Positions 7,382 to 16,100 are shown, numbered from the stretch's first letter. The stretch: 38,358 nt of DNA from JAXHTY01 sp034189225 (GCA_034189225.1 JAXHVL010000158.1:1-38358), one strand, 5' to 3'. Made by a program: numbers and translations. Notes: generated from the letters alone by a model not told the origin.

Positions 7382-7399
7382 GAAAGAAAACCTCAATAA
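7250..7399 (+). pseudogene. Truncated four-helix-bundle (S23/IVS) protein
   Basis: The frame starts MALGHEKLDVYRLSIGYVAW and runs to VYEIRED. This is the usual opening of the four-helix-bundle proteins related to those encoded in 23S rRNA intervening sequences (about 120 residues when complete). After residue 27 the family sequence stops and the frame continues into the repeat (Asp/Ser-rich, then a stop at 7399). Only the first helix remains, so the product cannot fold as a four-helix bundle. It is a remnant bracketed by inverted repeats. Confidence 0.7.
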
Positions 7400-7406
7400 A
7401 CGGATG

Positions 7407-7434
7407 CACTGGACGCTCATTCTTCGCGCCAGTG
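7407..7434 (+). repeat. Small hairpin upstream of hexokinase
   Basis: CACTGG-A-CGC pairs with GCG-CCAGTG around a loop of about 9 nt (one bulged A). No T-tract follows. It may be a chance structure or an mRNA leader element 35 nt before the hexokinase start. Confidence 0.3.
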
Positions 7435-7468
7435 ATCCTGAGCGAGAGACGGATGCCGGGAGATATCC

Positions 7469-8698
7469 ATGTTCACCCTTTCCATAGACCAACTCGTTGA
7501 CATTGCCGTCAAGATGGCCCGGGATGTCCGGGAGGGGCTCAGAAGGGAGGGAGCGGATATTCTCTGCATCCCCACCTTTATCCCGCTGAGCCGCTCCCCT
7601 GAACCGGGCCGTGTCCTGGCAATCGATGTTGGCGGAACCAACGCCCGGTGCGCGTTGGTGGCCCTGGAAAAAGGCAACCGGTTTTCTGTAAAAAAAGGGC
7701 CTATAAAAACGAAAATACCGGTAACCCGGGGGATACCGCTTGATCGAAACACCTTTCTAGGCACACTGGAGGATATCCTTCAGCAATTGGCCCCGCCGGC
7801 CGGCCTGCCGGTGGGCTATTGTTTCTCCTATCCCGCCCGGCCGGAACCGGACGGGGATGCCATCATCCTTAAATGGACAAAAGCGCTTTTTGTCCGGGAC
7901 AGCATCGGTGAAAAAGCCGGCCGGATGCTGCGCGACTACATCAACCGAACGGATCCCGGCCGAATGGGAAGCAGCATTAAGGTCATTAATGATGCGGTGG
8001 CAGCCCTGCTGGCCGGCCTGCCGGATTCAAAAGCAGGCGCCCATATCGGCCTGATCGCCGGAAGCGGCAGCAATATGGCGATGCTGCTGCCGGCTGCGCA
8101 TATTCCGAAACTCACCCAACCGCTCAGGCAAAGCGTCTCCCTGCCCGTAAACATGGAATCCGGCAATTTTCATCCCCCGCATTTAACCCGATGGGACGAC
8201 GCTCTTGATGCGGCGTCCGACAACCCCACGCAGCAACGGCTGGAAAAGGCGGTATCCGGTGTTTATCTGCCGTATCTTTTCAAAATGGCCCGTCCGGAGA
8301 GTGAAGTCAATCCGGAACTGGGCTCGGCGGCGCTGTTTCAGAAAGCGTTTGCTGAACCTTCCCCGCCTGATGAAAAATCGGCCGCAGAAGCAGAGATCGC
8401 CCTCCAACTGATCCAGCGCTCCGCATCCCTTATCGCCGCCGCACTGGCCGGTGCGATCAGCATTCTGGTGAACGCCACTGCGGCTGACCGGGTGACCATC
8501 ACTGCAGAAGGTGGCCTGTTCCATGCCCATCCGCGGTACCGGGCAATAACGACCGCTACCCTGGAGACCCTTCTTTCCAGCATGGGAATGGCAGAAATCC
8601 ATGCTGAGATTCAAACGGTGACGGACGCCAACCTCAAAGGCTGTGCCATGGCCGGCCTTGCCAAACCGCCAGGCTCCAGTTGTCGGGTAAGCACATGA
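7469..8698 (+). CDS. Eukaryote-type hexokinase family protein
   Basis: Hexokinase transfers the ATP gamma-phosphate to C6 of glucose or a similar hexose. The 409-residue protein follows the eukaryotic hexokinase pattern rather than the bacterial ROK or Glk pattern: phosphate loop LAIDVGGTNARC (50-61), GYCFSYPARP (116-125), LKWTKAL with T137-K138, INDAVAAL with the catalytic D175, the adenosine-side GSGSN (198-202), NMESG with E230, NPTQQRLEKAVSGVYL with E259, and a late AEGGLFHAHPRY. Residues equivalent to the sugar ligands of yeast and human hexokinase (Ser, Thr, Lys, Asn, Asp, Asn, Glu, Glu) are all present. It is slightly shorter than eukaryotic single-domain enzymes. The ATG has a fair Shine-Dalgarno (GGGAGA). 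The nearby glycosidase-like and glycosyltransferase genes suggest sugar metabolism. The exact sugar is not known. Confidence 0.82.
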   Translation: MFTLSIDQLVDIAVKMARDVREGLRREGADILCIPTFIPLSRSPEPGRVLAIDVGGTNARCALVALEKGNRFSVKKGPIKTKIPVTRGIPLDRNTFLGTLEDILQQLAPPAGLPVGYCFSYPARPEPDGDAIILKWTKALFVRDSIGEKAGRMLRDYINRTDPGRMGSSIKVINDAVAALLAGLPDSKAGAHIGLIAGSGSNMAMLLPAAHIPKLTQPLRQSVSLPVNMESGNFHPPHLTRWDDALDAASDNPTQQRLEKAVSGVYLPYLFKMARPESEVNPELGSAALFQKAFAEPSPPDEKSAAEAEIALQLIQRSASLIAAALAGAISILVNATAADRVTITAEGGLFHAHPRYRAITTATLETLLSSMGMAEIHAEIQTVTDANLKGCAMAGLAKPPGSSCRVST

Positions 8699-8847
8699 CC
8701 TTCTTTGCCCCCATACACCGTTTTCCCCTATTGAATACTATGTTTAACCCATTTCATTCAGGCATTTTAATCCTTACGATTTCTAAACACACCGGAAAGG
8801 GGTCAGACGGTGAAACAATTCAACAACTACAACGGAGGTGACCATCC

Positions 8848-9111
8848 TTGAAATACACGAAAGAAGAGCTCTGCGAACGAATTCAATATATCCACCCGGA
8901 TATGGCGGCGCATGACATCCAGGTTGATGTAAACTGGGATAAAGAGCGCAATCGCTGGCGCGTTGATATGCAGAAAGGAGACAACCGGATCAGTGCATGG
9001 CTTGATGAAACCGGGGCCGATATGTGTATGGAAAACAAGATGTGCGCCGGCCTTCTGGCGGAAATAACCGAATTAAAAGCGGCAGCGGAATCCGGTTCCT
9101 CATCTTCTTAA
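8848..9111 (+). CDS. Small hypothetical protein, TTG start
   Basis: This 87-residue protein is acidic and soluble, with no membrane segment. The text MKYTKEELCERIQYIHPDM is followed by a beta-rich part (IQVDVNWDKERNRWRVDM, RISAWLDETGAD) and a C-terminal helix with three cysteine/methionine-rich turns (MCMENKMCAGLL). I do not recognise the family. The start is a TTG at 8848 preceded by an excellent GGAGGTG at 8834-8840, which makes the call firm despite the rare start. It lies between hexokinase and the phosphodiesterase-EEP gene, all on the same strand with gaps of about 150 bp. Confidence 0.7.
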   Translation: MKYTKEELCERIQYIHPDMAAHDIQVDVNWDKERNRWRVDMQKGDNRISAWLDETGADMCMENKMCAGLLAEITELKAAAESGSSSS

Positions 9112-9265
9112 TTCCGGGACATTTCCTGAGGCTCCCGCGCGTATCACAACGCCCCGGGGTAACGCGGACAATGGCAGCGGGCCTCTGGCCCGGACATTCC
9201 ATGAGATAGCCGGACCAGGCGCCGCTGTTGCCTGATTGTTTCCCGCGCAGATCTGAGGCATACCC

Positions 9266-11671
9266 GTGTTCGATAAAATATACAGATATTTCAGAAGATT
9301 TCGAAAAAGCATCTCCAGAAGTGAACTGGCGGTTAAACTGATGGGCCTTCATGCCCATTCCGCCACCAGTACGGAACCTGGGCTGGTAATGATACAGGTG
9401 GACGGTCTTTCCATGTCTCAGCTGCAAAAAGGGCTGACCCGGAACAACCTTCCCTTTATCCGATCCCTGGTTGATGACCATAAATTTGCATTAAAACCGT
9501 TTTATTCGGGAATGCCCTCCACCACACCGGCGGTACAGGGAGAGTTGTTTTTCGGGGTCAAGTCGGCGGTACCCGCATTTGAATATATTGACCGGAAACA
9601 CGACAAACGGCAGGTCATGTTTTTCGCCGAATCTGCCGAGCACGTAGCCGCCGAACTGACGGCCGGCGGTAACGTCCCGCTCCTGGCCAACGGCAGTGCC
9701 TACTGCAATATATTTACGGGCGGCGCCCGGGAAGCCCGGTACTGCACCCAGAACATGAACCTCGAATCCCTGCTGCAAACCCTCAACCCGGTGAAGCTGC
9801 TGGTATTGGCCCTGCTGCATTTTGTCAAAGCATTCCGCATTCTCGGCGTGGGGTTACTGGAACTGGTCATCGCCTGCCGGGATTTTTTCAAGGGGCTTCT
9901 GGACGGCGAGAACTTCTTCAAAGAACTCAAGTTCATCCCCACCCGGGTGTTTATCTGTATCATCCTGAGGGAATTGATCCGGTTTCGGGTCAAAATGGAT
10001 GTAGCCCGGGGGATGCCGGTCATTCATGCCAACTTTATCGGGTACGACGAACAGGCACACCGCCGGGGGCCGGATTCAGCCTTTGCTCACTGGACCCTCA
10101 AAGGCATCGACTGGGTCATTCAGGATATTTACCGGACAGCCCTCCGCTCGGATTGCCGGGCCTATCGGCTGATTCTTTATTCGGACCATGGACAGGAAAC
10201 AACGCGCAAATTCGGATACGGCACCGACATTACATTAAAACAGGCGGCCCGAAACGCATTTACCAGCATTGCCCCGAACATGGATACGACAAGCCGCAAT
10301 AAACAAGGGCGTGGATTCGAGGAACTGTACACAAGGGCGAAACAATTGCTGGCGGGTCATCGCCAGCCCGGACGCCGGGACCACCTTCACTCGCCGGCTC
10401 TCTCACCGAAACGGGTTAAGGTCACAAACATGGGGCCGATAGGACATATCTACCTGCCCATCACTGTTTCCGATGCGGCACGAATGAAATATGCGCGGCA
10501 TCTCGTTATTGACGAAGGCATTCCCCTGGTCCTGTACAAAAATACGCAGACCGGCGGCATCACGGCCATTAACCGGCGGGGCATTTTTGATCTGCAGGTG
10601 GACAAGACCCTTGTGCTCGGCGCAGACCACCCGTTTCTGGCGGAGGCGGCACAGGATCTGGCAGCTGTCTGCCGCCATGAAAATGCAGGCGACATCGTGG
10701 TCTCCGGGTGGTCTCCGGATCAGACGCCACTGACCTTTTCCATTGAAAACGGCTCCCACGGCGGTCCCGGACGGCAGGAAACCGAGGGATTCGCCCTGCT
10801 GCCAATGATGGTCAACAATGAAGCGCCCTTTTTACGCCCCCTTGATCTTCGCCGCATCGCCTTTTCGCTTATGAAAAAAAACCGGAAAAGCAATCGGCAG
10901 CCGGTTTCCAGGGAAGGGAACTTTGTCATCAACGTGCTTTCCTACAATATCCACAGCTGCATTAACATGAACGGCAAGGTTGACCCGATCCGAATCGCCG
11001 AAGTCATTGACAACTTTGACGTGGATGTGGTGGCCTTGCAGGAAGTCGACAGTCACAAGCATCGGAGCCGGTTTGCCAACCAGGCAAAGCTGCTCGCCAG
11101 ATACATGGACATGGATTATACATTTTTCCCGGTCATCAAAAAGGGGGATGAAAAGTATGGACTCGCCCTGCTGAGCCGTTACCCCGTTATTGAGTTAAAA
11201 GAAGACCTTCTGCCCGGTCCCGATGGACGGACTTCCGCGGAACAAAGAGGGGCCATGATGGCCAGAATTGAAACACCGGAAGGCGTTATCTGCGCGATAA
11301 ACACCCATCTGGGGTTGGGGAACAAAGAGCGTCAGCGTCAGGTCAAAGCAATTCTCGGCCCGCAGTGGCTGGGACAGGTGCCCCGCTCGGAACCGGTTAT
11401 CATCTGCGGCGATTTGAATGCCGGGGCTCGTTCAAAAATATACCGGCATCTGACCGGAAAATACAACGATATTCAAAAAATGATCGATCAGAAAGGATAT
11501 CCGAAGCCGACATTTTTCTCGCTTTACCCGCTGATGCGGCTGGACCACATCTTCGTGTCCAGGCATTTCCGGGTGCGGCGCGTATCCGTGCCCACGGATC
11601 CGACGACGCAAATGGTCTCTGATCATTTGCCCCTATATGCAACCCTTTCACTTGACCCGGATATGATATGA
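9266..11671 (+). CDS. Phosphodiesterase (AlkP superfamily)-EEP fusion protein
   Basis: This 801-residue protein joins two hydrolases. Residues about 35-540 form an alkaline-phosphatase-superfamily type I phosphodiesterase-like domain: metal site D46 in QVDGLS, the nucleophile stretch PSTTPAVQG (T86 or T87), FIGYDEQAHRRGPDS and YSDHGQE. Residues 555-800 form an endonuclease/exonuclease/phosphatase (EEP) domain: LSYNIHSC, VALQEVDSH, INTHLGLG, CGDLNAG, RLDHIF and SDHLPL, all metal or catalytic motifs. A hydrophobic stretch near 170-200 (LLVLALLHFVKAF) could touch the membrane; there is no classical signal peptide. EEP domains can act on phospho-lipids or sugars as well as nucleic acids. The start is GTG with TGAGG seven bases upstream. 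The stop overlaps the next ATG (ATGA), so the two are translationally coupled. The substrate is unknown. Confidence 0.82.
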   Translation: MFDKIYRYFRRFRKSISRSELAVKLMGLHAHSATSTEPGLVMIQVDGLSMSQLQKGLTRNNLPFIRSLVDDHKFALKPFYSGMPSTTPAVQGELFFGVKSAVPAFEYIDRKHDKRQVMFFAESAEHVAAELTAGGNVPLLANGSAYCNIFTGGAREARYCTQNMNLESLLQTLNPVKLLVLALLHFVKAFRILGVGLLELVIACRDFFKGLLDGENFFKELKFIPTRVFICIILRELIRFRVKMDVARGMPVIHANFIGYDEQAHRRGPDSAFAHWTLKGIDWVIQDIYRTALRSDCRAYRLILYSDHGQETTRKFGYGTDITLKQAARNAFTSIAPNMDTTSRNKQGRGFEELYTRAKQLLAGHRQPGRRDHLHSPALSPKRVKVTNMGPIGHIYLPITVSDAARMKYARHLVIDEGIPLVLYKNTQTGGITAINRRGIFDLQVDKTLVLGADHPFLAEAAQDLAAVCRHENAGDIVVSGWSPDQTPLTFSIENGSHGGPGRQETEGFALLPMMVNNEAPFLRPLDLRRIAFSLMKKNRKSNRQPVSREGNFVINVLSYNIHSCINMNGKVDPIRIAEVIDNFDVDVVALQEVDSHKHRSRFANQAKLLARYMDMDYTFFPVIKKGDEKYGLALLSRYPVIELKEDLLPGPDGRTSAEQRGAMMARIETPEGVICAINTHLGLGNKERQRQVKAILGPQWLGQVPRSEPVIICGDLNAGARSKIYRHLTGKYNDIQKMIDQKGYPKPTFFSLYPLMRLDHIFVSRHFRVRRVSVPTDPTTQMVSDHLPLYATLSLDPDMI

Positions 11672-12351
11672 TACTGTCTGGCCGTAAAACAGCAAAACAG
11701 GTTTTCATTGTGTTGCTCGGAATAATCATTGTGGCGGCCGTCTATGCCGGCTTTAAACACAACGGGTGGCAATGGATTTCCACACAGCTCCACAAAAACA
11801 CACATCCGGCCCTGATACTGGGATTGTTTGTGGCCCTCCCCATCGTGGGCTTTCCTATCAGCATTTTTCTGATTCTGCTGGGGTTCCGGTTCGGCCCCTG
11901 GTGGGGCATGGCCGTCATGGCGGGTGGCATACCGCTTCATCTGCTGGCATCTTTCGGTCTGTCCCACTCCTATTTCCGGCCGTTGATGGAACGCTTCGCC
12001 TGGAAAAGAGGGGTTTCCATTCCCCGCGTGCCGGAAAACCGGCATATGGAATTCAGTGTTATCTTTATGGCGGTCCCCGGCCTCCCATATGCCATAAAAA
12101 ACTATATGCTGGCCCTTTCCGGTGTGCCATTCCGCATATTCCTGCCCATCGGGTGGGGGATAAACGCACTGCTGGGAGCCCCCTTCGTTATTGTCGGCGG
12201 CGCGGCCACCCGGTGGGGCGTTATCCTGCCGGCGGTCCTTATCGTCATTATCGGTATCGTCTATGGCATCCGGCGGCTTGCAAAGCGAAAACTGAAAACC
12301 ATGTCCATTGAAACAAAATGGACCTCCAACAACAGCAAAGGAGATGAATGA
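11668..12351 (+). CDS. VTT-domain (TVP38/DedA-like) membrane protein
   Basis: The 227-residue protein has about five or six hydrophobic segments (10-28, 47-68, 70-95, 120-143, 155-178, 182-200). The central sequence LPIVGFPISIFLILLGFRFG matches the re-entrant loop region of VTT (SNARE-associated/TMEM64/DedA) proteins, and FMAVPGLPYAIKNYMLALSG the second conserved part. This superfamily includes lipid scramblases and undecaprenyl-phosphate flippases. It is coupled to the preceding gene by an ATGA overlap, which fits a role at the membrane for the phosphodiesterase-EEP product. The C-terminus is basic and cytoplasmic. Confidence 0.78.
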   Translation: MILSGRKTAKQVFIVLLGIIIVAAVYAGFKHNGWQWISTQLHKNTHPALILGLFVALPIVGFPISIFLILLGFRFGPWWGMAVMAGGIPLHLLASFGLSHSYFRPLMERFAWKRGVSIPRVPENRHMEFSVIFMAVPGLPYAIKNYMLALSGVPFRIFLPIGWGINALLGAPFVIVGGAATRWGVILPAVLIVIIGIVYGIRRLAKRKLKTMSIETKWTSNNSKGDE

Positions 12352-12355
12352 ACGT

Positions 12356-14680
12356 ATGGGTATATTACGCAACTGGATCCCGTGGCGACTGATCATCCGG
12401 CGGGCGGCAAAAGCGCATGGATTTATCGATCCGGTATCGCTTCTGGCAAGACTGCGCCAGTTTGCCCAGCCTTCGGAAATACAGGAACCCATTGAACTGC
12501 TCCGTGCGGGCATCGTGTTCCACGCCAGGGGGCTGATCAATGCCAAGGCCATTCAGCAGAACCTGGACTGGATCTGGCCTTACTGGGTCGAAAAACAGTT
12601 CAACCCCAGTGCGTCCTCGTTTATTCCCAGGGCTTTTTCCATCAGTCATATCAATCTCACCCATCGGAACTGGACGGCCGTGGGCATTGCCGACATGGAT
12701 ATCTACCCCATTGTGGACCCCCGCGGCCTGATTACGCCCTTTTACGACGGCTGGTCCATCGATTTCTGGATTCTGGGGGCCGATGGCCGGATGCACATTC
12801 CATCCAGAAATGAGACGGCCATCCAGTCGCTGATCACCACACCAAACCTGGAAATCGTCACCACCACGCAATCGGATGTGGGAAGTCTCACCACCCGGGT
12901 AAAGCTTGAGCGGGAAGCAGGCAATGCCGTGCTGCGCATCTCCTGTGACGCCAGGGCGGGGGACGGGGACGCGCTGGTGGCCTCCATCCGCCCCTACAAT
13001 CCCGAAGGCATTCAGTTTGTGGAAAAAATACGGACCATCCGACAACAGGATGCTGCCGGGATTCTGGTAAATGGAAGTGATTACGTGTATTTTGATCAAT
13101 CCCCGGCCGACTGCGTCTTGTCCACCTATACGGAAGGCGACGTTCTCCACAAGCTCAACGATGCTGACCATCGCCACAACGTGCATTGCCGGGTAGGCAT
13201 GGCCACTTCGGCGTCGATTTTCCCCATGGCGGCATCAACCGGCGAGCGGAAGATCAACCTCCACCTTCCCATGGAAACCGCCGCTTCCATACCCACACCC
13301 TCATCTCCGCGGCCCGATGCCGCTATTGCCTGGACAAAGGCGATAGACGGAACAGCGACCCTGGAAATACCCGACCAGAAGATGCAGTTTCTCTACAACG
13401 CAGCGATCCATACGCTGGTGCTGCTCTCGGCAAAAGAAATCGTGCCGGGCCCCTATACCTATAAACGGTTCTGGTACCGGGATGCCGCGCTTATGATGAA
13501 CGCTCTGCTGGTGACGGGGTTCGAGGAACGCTGCAAGTCACAACTTGATACGTTCCCGGCTGACCAGAAAAATTCCGGCTATTTTCAGTCACAGGAAGGG
13601 GAATGGGACTCCAACGGCCAGGTCCTTTGGATCGCCGACCGCTTTCAGCGTTTGACCAACCGACCGCTGGCGGATTTCTGGAAACCGGTGATAAAAAAAG
13701 CGGTGCGATGGCTCGACCGTAAACGCATCACCAACGAACCGAAAACGCTGCACGCCGGCCTGCTGCCGCCGGGCTTCAGCGCCGAACACCTGGGGCCCAA
13801 CGATTATTACTACTGGGATAATTTCTGGGCGATCAGCGGCCTTCTGGGCGCCGCCCGGGCCATGCACCGTTTCGGGAACACGACGGAGGCGGACAAAATC
13901 GCACAACTGGCCGCCGATTTCAAATCCGCTCTGGAAAAAAGCATGGCCGGCATACCGGACAAACAGAAACTGGGATGCATACCCGCCTCACCCTACCGGC
14001 GCATGGATCCCGGCGCCATCGGGTCCCTTGTGGCGGATTACCCTCTCAGGCTTTATCCGGCCGAAGACCCGGGGATAGCCGACGCGCCGGTCAGCGGCAC
14101 TACCATGCTCAATACCGCCCGTTTTCTCATGAACAACTGCTTTCATGATGGTGGTTTTTTTCAGGACATGATACATTCGGGCATAAATCCCTATCTGACC
14201 CTGAGCATCGCCCAGACCCTGCTTCGGCACGGGGACAGCCGTTACCGGGAGCTGATAAGTACAGTTGCCGATCTTGCGTCGCCAACCGGCCAGTGGCCTG
14301 AAGCAATACACCCCATCACCAAGGGAGGTTGCATGGGGGACGGGCAGCATGGATGGGCAGCCGCTGAATGGATCATGATGATGCGGAATCTTTTTATTCG
14401 CGAGGAAGACAATACGCTGATTCTGGGCTCGGGTATTTTTCCGGAATGGCTGAATGCCGGGCAGCCGCTCTGGTTCGGTCCCACCCCCACACCTTATGGG
14501 GCGATCGGCCTTCGGCTGACCCCCGACCCGGAGGGACTGTCCTTGACGGTAACGATTATGGATGAACTCCCCAAAGATGGCCCCAACCGTCCTGCCTGCC
14601 GGATGGAGGCCCGGGTGCCGGGATTTCAACGGCAGACTGTTACGGACTTCAACAGCCCCGTTTTATTGAAACCGGCGTGA
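12356..14680 (+). CDS. Six-hairpin glycosidase-like protein
   Basis: The protein is about 774 residues from the ATG at 12356. An N-terminal beta-rich half precedes an (alpha/alpha)6-type half with the signatures YKRFWYRDAALMMNALL (nt ~13460), EGEWDSNGQVLWIADRF (~13600), DYYYWDNFWAISGLLGAARA (~13805) and DGQHGWAAAEWIMMMRNLF (~14340). This resembles the catalytic half of GH15/GH37/GH63-like hydrolases, with Asp and Glu in positions that could act as acid and base. I cannot assign a GH family. There is no signal peptide, so a cytoplasmic role is likely. I chose the ATG at 12356 because AAGGAG (12338-12343) is badly placed for the earlier in-frame ATGs at 12308 and 12344. It directly follows the VTT gene. 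Confidence 0.7.
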   Translation: MGILRNWIPWRLIIRRAAKAHGFIDPVSLLARLRQFAQPSEIQEPIELLRAGIVFHARGLINAKAIQQNLDWIWPYWVEKQFNPSASSFIPRAFSISHINLTHRNWTAVGIADMDIYPIVDPRGLITPFYDGWSIDFWILGADGRMHIPSRNETAIQSLITTPNLEIVTTTQSDVGSLTTRVKLEREAGNAVLRISCDARAGDGDALVASIRPYNPEGIQFVEKIRTIRQQDAAGILVNGSDYVYFDQSPADCVLSTYTEGDVLHKLNDADHRHNVHCRVGMATSASIFPMAASTGERKINLHLPMETAASIPTPSSPRPDAAIAWTKAIDGTATLEIPDQKMQFLYNAAIHTLVLLSAKEIVPGPYTYKRFWYRDAALMMNALLVTGFEERCKSQLDTFPADQKNSGYFQSQEGEWDSNGQVLWIADRFQRLTNRPLADFWKPVIKKAVRWLDRKRITNEPKTLHAGLLPPGFSAEHLGPNDYYYWDNFWAISGLLGAARAMHRFGNTTEADKIAQLAADFKSALEKSMAGIPDKQKLGCIPASPYRRMDPGAIGSLVADYPLRLYPAEDPGIADAPVSGTTMLNTARFLMNNCFHDGGFFQDMIHSGINPYLTLSIAQTLLRHGDSRYRELISTVADLASPTGQWPEAIHPITKGGCMGDGQHGWAAAEWIMMMRNLFIREEDNTLILGSGIFPEWLNAGQPLWFGPTPTPYGAIGLRLTPDPEGLSLTVTIMDELPKDGPNRPACRMEARVPGFQRQTVTDFNSPVLLKPA

Positions 14681-14724
14681 CATAAAACCAGAGTAACATA
14701 AATCCGGAGCAACACAAATGCGCA
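14677..14724 (+). repeat. Three imperfect 16-bp tandem units before the GT4 gene
   Basis: The units are GTGACATAAAACCAGA, GTAACATAAATCCGGA and GCAACACAAATGCGCA. The first contains the stop codon of the preceding gene, the second creates the CCGGAG Shine-Dalgarno, the third contains the GT4 start codon. It looks like a decayed local duplication. Confidence 0.5.
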
Positions 14725-16004
14725 TCTGCATGTTTACAAACACCTATCTTCCTCATGTTGGCGGGGTCGCGCGTTCGGTTTCCATCCTGACCCGTGATCT
14801 TCAAAAGCTTGGACACCGGGTGCTGGTCATCGCCCCCGAATTTCAGGATAATAATCACAGGGACGCTGACGACCATGTAATTCGCCTGCCCGCCATTCAG
14901 AACTTCAATGGGAGCGATTTTTCCGTGAGTGTGCCCATGCCGTTTATTCTCAAGGAAGCCGTCAGCGAATTCCAGCCGGATATCATTCACAGTCACCATC
15001 CCTTTCTGCTGGGCGATTCGGCTCTGCGCGCGGCGCGTAATTACCAGCTGCCAATGGTGTTCACCCATCACACGCTTTATGAACAGTACACCCACTACGT
15101 CCCCTTTGATTCCGATGTTATGAAACGGTTTGTGATTAAGCTCACCACCCAATATGCCAACATGTGCAACCGGATTATCGCCCCCAGCCAGAGCATCGCG
15201 GAGCTGATCATCAGCCGGGGTGTGAGGCGACCGATAGAGCCGATTCCCACGGGTGTGGATACTGCGTTTTTCAAAGAAGGCAACGGCCAAGGGTTCCGTG
15301 AAACCCTGGGCATTCCCCGGGATGCCTTTGTAATTGGCCATCTTGGACGGCTGGCCCCGGAAAAAAACCTGTCATACCTGGCACAGGCCGTGGCCGGTTG
15401 CTTGACACAACATCCTCAGGCCTTTTTTCTTGTGGTGGGGGACGGCCCCAGTAAAAAGGAAATGCAACAAATATTTGATACCGAAAACGTAGGGTCCCGG
15501 GCCATTTTTGCCGGCAAAAAGGCCGGCAACGACCTTCGGAACGCTTACAAAGCCATGGACCTTTTCGTGTTCAGTTCCAAATCCGAAACCCAGGGAATGG
15601 TGCTTGCCGAAGCTATGGCCTCGGGCCTGCCGGTGGTGGCGCTGGACGCTTCCGGTGCCCGGGAAGTGGTCAAAGACGGAAAAAACGGCCGCCTGCTTCC
15701 CGGTGACGCGAACATCGAAACCTTTACAACGGCTGTTTCGGACATCATGACCGAACCGCAAACCATGAACACATATGCAGACAACGCCTCCCGGACCGCT
15801 GAGGATTTCGCAAGGGACATCTGCGCCGAACGGGTCGTCAATCTGTATAAAAGCGCCATGGCCCATTACCACACGGATGAGGACAAGGAACCCATCGATA
15901 TTATTTCCTGGGAACGATTTCTGGGACGGATCAACACCGAATGGGATCTTATATCCCAGAAAACCCGGGCCATTGTGGATGCGGTGGTGCCGGATAAACC
16001 ATGA
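14718..16004 (+). CDS. GT4 glycosyltransferase (diacylglycerol glucosyltransferase-like)
   Basis: The 428-residue protein has the GT-B fold of family GT4. The N-terminal acceptor domain starts MRICMFTNTYLPHVGGVARS, with IIHSHHPFLLG and FTHHTLYEQYTHYVPF. The C-terminal donor domain has GHLGRLAPEKN, GDGPSKKEM and the EX7E motif around SETQGMVLAEAMASGLPVV. The N-terminal features resemble monoglucosyl-diacylglycerol synthases and related lipid glycosyltransferases, which use UDP- or GDP-sugars; that is a family comparison and the acceptor is not proven. It is probably a peripheral membrane protein on the inner face. It lies 37 nt after the glycosidase-like gene, completing the four-gene set with the phosphodiesterase-EEP and VTT genes. 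Confidence 0.86.
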   Translation: MRICMFTNTYLPHVGGVARSVSILTRDLQKLGHRVLVIAPEFQDNNHRDADDHVIRLPAIQNFNGSDFSVSVPMPFILKEAVSEFQPDIIHSHHPFLLGDSALRAARNYQLPMVFTHHTLYEQYTHYVPFDSDVMKRFVIKLTTQYANMCNRIIAPSQSIAELIISRGVRRPIEPIPTGVDTAFFKEGNGQGFRETLGIPRDAFVIGHLGRLAPEKNLSYLAQAVAGCLTQHPQAFFLVVGDGPSKKEMQQIFDTENVGSRAIFAGKKAGNDLRNAYKAMDLFVFSSKSETQGMVLAEAMASGLPVVALDASGAREVVKDGKNGRLLPGDANIETFTTAVSDIMTEPQTMNTYADNASRTAEDFARDICAERVVNLYKSAMAHYHTDEDKEPIDIISWERFLGRINTEWDLISQKTRAIVDAVVPDKP

Positions 16005-16100
16005 TTTGACGTGCCAGTGATATGTGATTATTTTAAGATAATAATGACGTACGAATGAAATCGGCCACCCGTGCCAAAAACAATTCAAAAGGAGGAACAC

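Noticed and set aside
9266..11671. Frameshift joining two separate genes as the origin of the phosphodiesterase-EEP fusion
   Set aside because: The frame is open throughout, the linker around residues 535-555 is a normal charged segment, and there is no internal start with a ribosome-binding site before the EEP domain.
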